Shown here: in pieces, positions 6,910 through 11,729 of the stretch
Layout: the number at the start of each line of letters is the position of its first letter
Position numbering within the stretch: the first letter of the stretch is position 1
Notes under the pieces: generated by a model
What the model was told of the DNA's origin: nothing
Databases searched by the model: none
Seen by the model: the letters and a program-made list of their open reading frames with translations, nothing else
Virus record (IMG/VR): IMGVR_UViG_3300045581_000804
Span: 1 to 20,315 of that record
Length of the DNA stretch: 20,315 nucleotides
Strand: one strand, 5' to 3'
From: a virus
Position numbers and translations under genes: made by a program

Positions 6910-7539
6910 TTAAAATAAACTCGTAGCAGCTATACGAGAGGTTGCTCGATCTATTTGCGAAGCTGTATTATTCACCCATCCGTTTAATTTTTCACCTGGC
7001 TCCTCTATTTTATCTACTATATTATCAACAACTCCACCTATCGATAAGTCAAATCCTTGACCTATTTTGCTGTTAAATGTTGAACTAAGCTGACCTAATA
7101 AATTACCAGCTATACAATTAACTAGCTCTGCTGCAGCGAATTTACAGTTCTCGCTATTTTCAAGCCATTTTTTTGTATCATTATAATCATCCTCTAAAAA
7201 CTTTTTTAAGTTCTTTACTCGCTGTATAGATGCAGCAATTTGAGCCTGTAAATTTAATACTGTATTTAAAAGCCCAGCAACAGCATTAGTTATTCTACCT
7301 ACTGTTTCATTTATAATTCCTGAGAGAAAGCCTCCAGGTGCAGAAAGTAAATTAGAGACTCCTCCAGCTATACCGCCTACTACACTCTTTGCTACACTTC
7401 CGATAACTCCACCCGCTATAGAAGGTAGAGAGGTTAAAATAGTTGGTAAACATGCTGCAATTTTACCGACAGTACTGGCTTGACGGGCTTTTTCCGCTAT
7501 AGCCGAAGTTAGGTTATTTACACTATTTAACAAGCTCAT
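6910..7539 (-). CDS. Gly/Ala-rich hydrophobic protein, probable baseplate or tail component
   Basis: A 209-residue protein. Residues 25-100 are an unusually long Gly/Ala/Val/Ile/Leu stretch with Pro (LPSIAGGVIGSVAKSVVGG, then further G/A/L helices). It is hydrophobic enough to insert in or lie on a membrane, or to form a helical bundle. The rest is amphipathic helix with three Cys (residues 29, 132 and 142 or nearby), including CIAGNLLGQ. I do not recognise the family. The position as first gene of the operon with the OB-fold and spike proteins, under a late box 6 nt from the ATG, suggests a hub or tail-tip partner, perhaps one that meets the host membrane during DNA entry. Tape-measure proteins are usually far longer, so that role is unlikely. 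Confidence 0.75.
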   Translation of the reverse strand: MSLLNSVNNLTSAIAEKARQASTVGKIAACLPTILTSLPSIAGGVIGSVAKSVVGGIAGGVSNLLSAPGGFLSGIINETVGRITNAVAGLLNTVLNLQAQIAASIQRVKNLKKFLEDDYNDTKKWLENSENCKFAAAELVNCIAGNLLGQLSSTFNSKIGQGFDLSIGGVVDNIVDKIEEPGEKLNGWVNNTASQIDRATSRIAATSLF

Positions 7540-7545
7540 ATTATA

Positions 7546-7553
7546 TATTTAGT
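7546..7553 (-). promoter_or_regulatory. Late-type box for the baseplate operon
   Basis: The minus strand reads ACTAAATA, ending 6 nt before the ATG at 7539. It overlaps the spacing region of the opposed sigma70-like promoter of 7591, so early and late promoters lie back to back in 51 bp. Confidence 0.6.
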
Positions 7554-7555
7554 AG

Positions 7556-7584
7556 TTGAAATACGTTTGGAACTACTATATAAT
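7556..7584 (+). promoter_or_regulatory. Strong sigma70-like promoter, leaderless spacing, for the TGT/DpdA-like gene
   Basis: TTGAAA at 7556-7561, a 17-nt spacer, then TATAAT at 7579-7584. The ATG at 7591 follows after 6 nt. This is the best sigma70 match in the window and supports ATG 7591 over the in-frame TTG at 7567, which would lie upstream of the -10. Confidence 0.75.
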
Positions 7585-7590
7585 AGATTT

Positions 7591-8391
7591 ATGTTAGTAT
7601 CCCATGAAACTCCAATTAGTTTTCTCGCTCAATCGAGATCGTATAATGATTATGATTATGCTCTAGTTCATTTGTTTGAAACTCATCCTGAATATTATAA
7701 CTTCTTTAAAAGTAGTCTGCTACAAGGTAGAGAAGTACTTCTTGATAATTCTATCTTTGAACTCAAAGAATCGTTTAACCCTGAAAAGTATGCGGAGTAT
7801 GTACGAGAGTTAAAGCCTACATATTTTATTGTCCCAGATGTTCTAGAGGATGCTACTGCTACAATGGAATCATATACTAGCTTCCGTAGCAAGTATATGG
7901 ATCTTCCTGGTATGTGGATTGGAGCAATTCAAGGTAAAGCATATGATGAAATAGCTGAGTGTTATGCATATATGTCAGCGTTTGCGGATTATATTGCTAT
8001 TTCGTTTGACTTCTCATGGTATCAACAAATAGGTAAATCTCAAAGCTTTGATCCACAACTGCAGAAATTAGAGCGTATGTGTGATGGTCGTCAGAAGCTC
8101 ATTAGAATGCTTATTGCGGATGGCTTGTGGAATCATAATAAGCCACATCATTTGTTAGGAAATTCTCTGCCTCAAGAAATGCTACATTACAGAGACTTAC
8201 CTAGCATAAGATCTGTAGATACTTCAAATCCGGTAATTGCAGGTATCCATAATATTAGATATATTAAAAATTACGGCATGCGTTTGAAGCCATCCGTTAT
8301 GCTGGCAGATCTAATCGATCATGAAGTTACTGGAGAAGAAGCTGATGATATATTATATAATGTAGCAGAATATAAAAAATTATGTTTGTAG
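7591..8391 (+). CDS. tRNA-guanine transglycosylase-like base exchanger (DpdA-like)
   Basis: A 266-residue protein that I read as a compact TIM barrel of the tRNA-guanine transglycosylase (TGT) superfamily, which swaps guanine for a 7-deazaguanine base. Motifs in order are LLDNSIFE (50-57), PDVLED (82-87), GAIQG (111-115, cf. TGT GIVQG), a strand-rich segment DYIAISFDF (133-141), HHLLGN (186-191, cf. YLMGVG) and SVDTSNP (208-214). D52 or D83 and D210 are candidate acid/base and nucleophile. The zinc cysteines of tRNA TGTs are not seen (only C124, C164 and C265), and it is shorter than bacterial TGT (about 375). Phage DpdA proteins of this kind act on DNA. Having QueF three genes downstream makes a DNA 7-deazaguanine role much more likely. 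The family call rests on motif reading, not on a search. Confidence 0.62.
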   Translation: MLVSHETPISFLAQSRSYNDYDYALVHLFETHPEYYNFFKSSLLQGREVLLDNSIFELKESFNPEKYAEYVRELKPTYFIVPDVLEDATATMESYTSFRSKYMDLPGMWIGAIQGKAYDEIAECYAYMSAFADYIAISFDFSWYQQIGKSQSFDPQLQKLERMCDGRQKLIRMLIADGLWNHNKPHHLLGNSLPQEMLHYRDLPSIRSVDTSNPVIAGIHNIRYIKNYGMRLKPSVMLADLIDHEVTGEEADDILYNVAEYKKLCL

Positions 8392-8399
8392 TTAGTTGA

Positions 8400-8413
8400 T
8401 CTACTGCAGTAGA
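8400..8413. repeat. 14-bp perfect palindrome upstream of a late box
   Basis: TCTACTGCAGTAGA is its own reverse complement. It ends 1 bp before the late box of the homing endonuclease gene. It could be an operator or a symmetric protein site; as RNA it has no loop. It may also be chance. Confidence 0.5.
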
Positions 8414-8414
8414 G

Positions 8415-8422
8415 AATAAATA
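8415..8422 (+). promoter_or_regulatory. Late-type box for the first GIY-YIG gene
   Basis: AATAAATA ends 5 nt before the ATG at 8428. It places a late-expressed homing endonuclease inside a cluster otherwise driven by sigma70-like promoters. Confidence 0.6.
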
Positions 8423-8427
8423 TAAGA

Positions 8428-9180
8428 ATGATATATGCCTATAGGACAATTAATATTATTAATGGAAATTATTATTTTGGTATACATAAATCTGTAACCG
8501 GAAATATTGATAATTATATTGGCTGCGGTATTAGACGTCAGAGTGATGCTAGGCTTAATAATAGGTTTCATAATGCTGTAAGAAAATATGGTTACGAGAA
8601 TTTTAAAGTTACTGTTATTATGTTTTTTTCGTGCTATGAAGACGCCTTATCATGGGAAAGAGAGTTTTTAACAAAAGAGGTTGTAGCTGATTCTCGATGC
8701 TATAATTCTAAGCTAGGCGGTAAGGGTGGTGGTTATATATGGAGTGACGAGAGGAAAAAGTATCATAAAGAAAATAATACCTATAAAAAAAGCGATGATA
8801 TGAAGAACAAACTTAGACAATCGGCTATTAATCGCTTTAGTAAGGAGTGCGGTACATTTCAGGGTAAAAAACATACGATCGAAACAAAAAAACGCTTATC
8901 TGAATCGCGTAAAGGAGTAATTAGTAAGAATAAAAATAAGAAATTAAATCTGACAGAGGGTCAGAGAATTTTAAAGAGGGATCTTTTTTTAAAAAATGCA
9001 CATAGCCGGGCAGTGGAGGTAAATAGAAAATTTAGTATTGAGGTGGAAGAAGAGATTAAAAGTAGGTACAGTGGTGCTAGAGGTGAGAAAACAAGTTTAG
9101 CTAAAGAATATAACTGCTCTATATCTCTAATAACTAAATTGGTAGGTAAAAGCTTTAAGCATAAAAAGTATGAAAGTTGA
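8428..9180 (+). CDS. GIY-YIG homing endonuclease with NUMOD3-type DNA-binding part
   Basis: A 250-residue free-standing homing endonuclease of the GIY-YIG (Seg-like) family, which cuts target DNA so that its own gene is copied into the break. The nuclease core is residues 1-100: divergent GIY and YIG strands (IYAYRT and NYYFGIHKS), an Arg helix around R47-R52 (RFHNAVRKYGYENF), the metal-binding Glu at E77 or E79 (SWEREF), and the closing CYNSKLGGKGGG. Residues 135-165 (FQGKKHTIETKKRLSESRKG) match the NUMOD3 minor-groove helix motif. The Lys-rich C-terminus with SLAKEYNCSISLITKLVGKS reads as a helix-turn-helix. Its last 11 nt overlap the start of the formyltransferase gene, and it separates that gene from the TGT/DpdA-like gene, so it looks like an insertion into the modification cluster. 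Confidence 0.88.
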   Translation: MIYAYRTINIINGNYYFGIHKSVTGNIDNYIGCGIRRQSDARLNNRFHNAVRKYGYENFKVTVIMFFSCYEDALSWEREFLTKEVVADSRCYNSKLGGKGGGYIWSDERKKYHKENNTYKKSDDMKNKLRQSAINRFSKECGTFQGKKHTIETKKRLSESRKGVISKNKNKKLNLTEGQRILKRDLFLKNAHSRAVEVNRKFSIEVEEEIKSRYSGARGEKTSLAKEYNCSISLITKLVGKSFKHKKYES

Positions 9181-9751
9181 TCTTAATAAATTAAAATGGG
9201 CTGCACTATTTTCGCAGACGGGATCAGAAATATGTAACCTATCGGAAAAGATAGGTACATATCCTAATCTTGTAATATCTGATAATGTCGATATTAATAA
9301 TTCTTTAGACAGTAGAATAGAACTTAATTGTAAAAGAATACTTTGGAGAAAATATAAAGGATTAACTAAAGAAGAGAAGGTATTATATTATACTAGACAC
9401 TTAATTGGATATGATGTTATAACTCTTCATGGATGGCTTAACATCGTACCAGCTGAAGTATGTGATGCTCTTAGCATATATAACGGACACCCCGGTTTAA
9501 TTAATTATTACCCAGACTTAAAGGGAAAAGATCCACAGGTGAGAGCGTGGGGAGACATTAAGAGATACGATGTTCTCGGCAGTGTTGTACATAAGGTAAC
9601 TCCAGGTGTGGATGAAGGTCCGATAATTTGCTACAGTAAGAAATCTATAATCGGTATAGACAGTCTCGATAAAGTATTTGATACTCTCAAAGAGACATCT
9701 TTGGATTCATGGGTTGATTTTTTTAATAATAAACGTTATAATATAGTATGA
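9170..9751 (+). CDS. Formyltransferase-fold enzyme (PurN/Fmt family)
   Basis: A 193-residue enzyme with the catalytic signature of N10-formyltetrahydrofolate-dependent formyltransferases: N105-x-H107 in YNGHPGLINYYPD (cf. NxHPSLLP) and D148 in VTPGVDEGPII (cf. GVDxGPI). The N-terminal strand KWAALFSQTGSE (9-20) resembles the PurN nucleotide-binding loop. It is close to PurN (about 212 aa) in size, but the sequence around the substrate pocket differs. Acting as PurN (GAR formylation) is possible, since T4-like cyanophages carry purN. Its place between a DpdA-like gene and queF instead suggests formylation of the primary amine of preQ1. It overlaps the upstream endonuclease gene by 11 nt; only a weak -10-like CATAAA lies ahead (9160-9165). 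Fold is secure, substrate is inference. Confidence 0.83.
   Translation: MKVDLNKLKWAALFSQTGSEICNLSEKIGTYPNLVISDNVDINNSLDSRIELNCKRILWRKYKGLTKEEKVLYYTRHLIGYDVITLHGWLNIVPAEVCDALSIYNGHPGLINYYPDLKGKDPQVRAWGDIKRYDVLGSVVHKVTPGVDEGPIICYSKKSIIGIDSLDKVFDTLKETSLDSWVDFFNNKRYNIV
9714..9742 (+). promoter_or_regulatory. Sigma70-like promoter, leaderless spacing, for the P-loop kinase gene
   Basis: TTGATT at 9714-9719, a 17-nt spacer, then TATAAT at 9737-9742, with the ATG at 9748 after 5 nt. It sits inside the end of the formyltransferase gene, which itself overlaps the ATG (ATGA). Confidence 0.65.
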
Positions 9752-10299
9752 TAATTAGCTTTTCAGGTGCGCAATCTACGGGTAAAAGTACTCTATTAAG
9801 TGAGTTTCAGAAGAAGGTTCCTGAATGGGATTATATACCTGAGGTTACGAGGTTAGTTAAAAGAGAGTATGATCTTCCTATCAATGAGGATGGTAATGAT
9901 CTAACTCAATTTATGATTATGGGTGAGCATTTGCGTAATGCATATGCAAAGAGAGATAAGGCTGTAGTATTAGATAGGTGCTCGTTAGATGGTCTTGTTT
10001 ATACTCATTGGCTTTGTGACAAGGAGAAAGTATCGATGAATGCTTTTTTGTATGCAAGATATGTCTTTGAAAATACTATTAACAAATATGATTTAATTTT
10101 CTATACTTCGCCTGAAGATGTTCCTGTAGTAGATGATGGAGAAAGAAGTATTAATGTTGAATTTCGTAATGAGATAATTGATACTTTTGAAAGGTTTATG
10201 AAATCAGATGAGGTACCGTCTTATAAGATAGTAAGGGTGAAGGGTACTGTAGAAGAGCGTATGGAGCAGATATTTGGCGCTCTAAGTATAGGTATGTAG
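9748..10299 (+). CDS. P-loop kinase/NTPase of the AAA_28 (NadR-like) type
   Basis: A 183-residue P-loop protein. Walker A is GAQSTGKST (7-15). A second acidic motif, VVLDRCSLDGLVY (73-85), supplies the Walker B/kinase aspartate. DLIFYTSPEDVPVVDDGERS (about 115-134) is the strand-plus-loop that carries the specificity and lid region in NadR-type ribosylnicotinamide kinases. The family phosphorylates nucleosides or small metabolites. The substrate here is unknown. NAD salvage is one option; given the neighbours, a kinase for a modified nucleoside or nucleotide is another, with no direct support. The start overlaps the upstream stop (ATGA), yet the gene has its own strong promoter, so both linked and independent expression are expected. 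The P-loop call is firm. Confidence 0.87.
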   Translation: MIISFSGAQSTGKSTLLSEFQKKVPEWDYIPEVTRLVKREYDLPINEDGNDLTQFMIMGEHLRNAYAKRDKAVVLDRCSLDGLVYTHWLCDKEKVSMNAFLYARYVFENTINKYDLIFYTSPEDVPVVDDGERSINVEFRNEIIDTFERFMKSDEVPSYKIVRVKGTVEERMEQIFGALSIGM

Positions 10300-10313
10300 A
10301 CTTAAAAATAATC

Positions 10314-10341
10314 TTGAAAAATACAACAGTTAGATTATAAT
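10314..10341 (+). promoter_or_regulatory. Sigma70-like promoter, leaderless spacing, for queF
   Basis: TTGAAA at 10314-10319, a 16-nt spacer, then TATAAT at 10336-10341, with the ATG at 10347 after 5 nt. The intergenic space has no Shine-Dalgarno. Confidence 0.72.
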
Positions 10342-10346
10342 AAATT

Positions 10347-11288
10347 ATGGCATCGAAAACTAAATTAGATAATACAGCAATCGGAAGGCATTTGGGTAAA
10401 TCCTCTGCTTATATTTCATCCTATGATCCTACGCTTCTCGTAAAAGAGCCTAGGCAGTCAAATAGAACGCATCTAGATATTAGAGAAGGTGATCTACCTT
10501 TTGTAGGATTTGATACCTGGAATGGTTACGAGGTTACTGGTCTTACAAATAATGGCTTGCCCGTTACAGGAATTTGTAAGTTTGTTTACCCCTGTAATAG
10601 CAAATATATTGTAGAATCTAAATCAGTTAAGCTATACTTTAACTCATTTAGTATGACTAAGCTTGGTAATACTGCAGAAGAGGTTCTTAAAGAAATTGAG
10701 AATCGTGCTGTAAAAGATCTTTCTGAATTGGTTGAGTCTAAAGTAAAAGTAACTATGCTTTCTAACTACGAAGCTCTTTGCGATAAAAGAAATGCGATGG
10801 ACGAATGGAATCATGATCGTAGCGTAGGTGATTCATATATTACTCTAGAAGATGAGTTTCCGGTTGTTGTATCTGATTTAGTATTTAAACACTATACTGA
10901 GACTCCAGAGGTTTTGAGAGTTATTGATTCCGTTACAGGTTGCGAAAAGTATCATAGCTCTTTACTTAGATCTCTATGTAGGATTACTTCACAGCCTGAC
11001 TCAGGTGATGTATATATTCATATTGAAGGTAATAAGACTATTGATCCTATTTCTCTTCTTGAGTATGTAGTTTCGTTTAGAGATGAGAATCACTTCCATG
11101 AAGAGATTTGCGAGGCTATCTATAAAAGACTTTGGGACGTACTCAAACCTACTAAGCTTGTTGTTAAGTGTCTCTATGCAAGACGTGGTGGGTGGGATAT
11201 TAACCCAGAGAGAGCTTCTGATAGAGAATTACTTCACAGCAACCTTAAGAATTCAACTTCGCTTCATATCAAGATGCCTAGACAATAA
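10347..11288 (+). CDS. queF: 7-cyano-7-deazaguanine reductase QueF, bimodular
   Basis: A 313-residue bimodular QueF (E. coli 282 aa), the NADPH-dependent T-fold enzyme that reduces the nitrile of preQ0 to the aminomethyl group of preQ1. The N-terminal module has LGKSSAYISSYDPTLL, PFVGFDTWNGYEVTGL (51-66) and the QueF signature ESKSVKLYFNSF (90-101). The C-terminal module has the covalent-catalysis Cys C211 (LCRITSQPDSG) with D218, the substrate-contact VSFRDENHFHE (242-252, H251/E252), and the end YARRGGWDINPER. All known active-site residues appear intact. In bacteria QueF feeds queuosine in tRNA. In a phage next to a TGT/DpdA-like gene it more likely makes preQ1 for insertion into phage DNA. 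No QueC/D/E or FolE is in this window, so preQ0 must come from the host or from phage genes elsewhere. Followed by a strong terminator. Confidence 0.94.
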   Translation: MASKTKLDNTAIGRHLGKSSAYISSYDPTLLVKEPRQSNRTHLDIREGDLPFVGFDTWNGYEVTGLTNNGLPVTGICKFVYPCNSKYIVESKSVKLYFNSFSMTKLGNTAEEVLKEIENRAVKDLSELVESKVKVTMLSNYEALCDKRNAMDEWNHDRSVGDSYITLEDEFPVVVSDLVFKHYTETPEVLRVIDSVTGCEKYHSSLLRSLCRITSQPDSGDVYIHIEGNKTIDPISLLEYVVSFRDENHFHEEICEAIYKRLWDVLKPTKLVVKCLYARRGGWDINPERASDRELLHSNLKNSTSLHIKMPRQ

Positions 11289-11312
11289 TATATCTATATT
11301 ATCGTTGACTAT

Positions 11313-11343
11313 AAAAACCGCTATCTAAGATAGCGGTTTTTTT
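11313..11343 (+). terminator. Strong intrinsic terminator after queF
   Basis: CCGCTATC (11318-11325) pairs with GATAGCGG (11329-11336) over a 3-nt loop. The stem is extended by A5/T5 and followed by a 7-T run (11337-11343). The A-run on the other side makes it potentially bidirectional. It isolates the modification cluster from the structural genes. Confidence 0.9.
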
Positions 11344-11352
11344 GTTGTATAG

Positions 11353-11360
11353 CATAAATA
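11353..11360 (+). promoter_or_regulatory. Late-type box for the 11366 gene
   Basis: CATAAATA ends 5 nt before ATG 11366. An ATG at 11361 directly after the box is out of frame. The in-frame TTG at 11342 lies upstream of the box and within the terminator's T-run, so it is rejected. Confidence 0.65.
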
Positions 11361-11365
11361 ATGGT

Positions 11366-11689
11366 ATGCCTGTACCTACGACAAATAACGGTTCAACCTA
11401 TTATAATATAAACGAATGCAGATCCTTTAATTTGACTGTGGGAACTGCTCTTACTAAGCTATCATCTCAACCATGCTCTGAAATAGAACTCTTCAATAGA
11501 ACAGGTAGTACTCTTAGTGCATATGATAACGGCTATAGCACTGAGCCATTTGCTATGATGCTCAATAATAATGAGAGTGTAGTTCTTAGAGGATTAACTA
11601 ATTCTAATCAAGTATCCGCTAAAGCAGCTACGCCTGGTTTAGTTTTCTATAGAACTCAATTCTTCAGTAGTAATCCTTTAAGATCATAA
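11366..11689 (+). CDS. Small virion-type protein (decoration or fibre-associated)
   Basis: A 107-residue protein beginning MPVPTTNNGSTYYNINECRS. It is almost all beta: strands around FNLTVGTAL, SEIELFNRTGSTLSAYDNG, FAMMLNNNESVVLRGL and GLVFYRTQFFSS. It carries two Cys (residues 17 and 35 or nearby). This composition is common in small head-decoration or tail-fibre accessory proteins, but I do not recognise a named family. A late box, and being first in the run that leads to the fibre genes, support a structural role. A 40-nt gap separates it from the next gene, which has its own late box. Confidence 0.78.
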   Translation: MPVPTTNNGSTYYNINECRSFNLTVGTALTKLSSQPCSEIELFNRTGSTLSAYDNGYSTEPFAMMLNNNESVVLRGLTNSNQVSAKAATPGLVFYRTQFFSSNPLRS

Positions 11690-11715
11690 TATAACTGGTT
11701 ATATCTCCTATTAAG

Positions 11716-11723
11716 TATAAATA
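11716..11723 (+). promoter_or_regulatory. Consensus late promoter for the coiled-coil fibre gene
   Basis: Perfect TATAAATA, ending 6 nt before the ATG at 11730. Only this one and the capsid-gene box match all eight bases. Confidence 0.8.
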
Positions 11724-11729
11724 ACATTA

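Noticed and set aside
7567-7590. TTG start at 7567 for the TGT/DpdA-like gene
   Set aside because: It lies upstream of the TATAAT at 7579-7584, so the promoter would be inside the gene; ATG 7591 has the same spacing as the other genes.
11342-11365. TTG start at 11342 for the small virion protein
   Set aside because: It lies in the terminator's T-run and before the late box; ATG 11366 fits the 5-nt rule.
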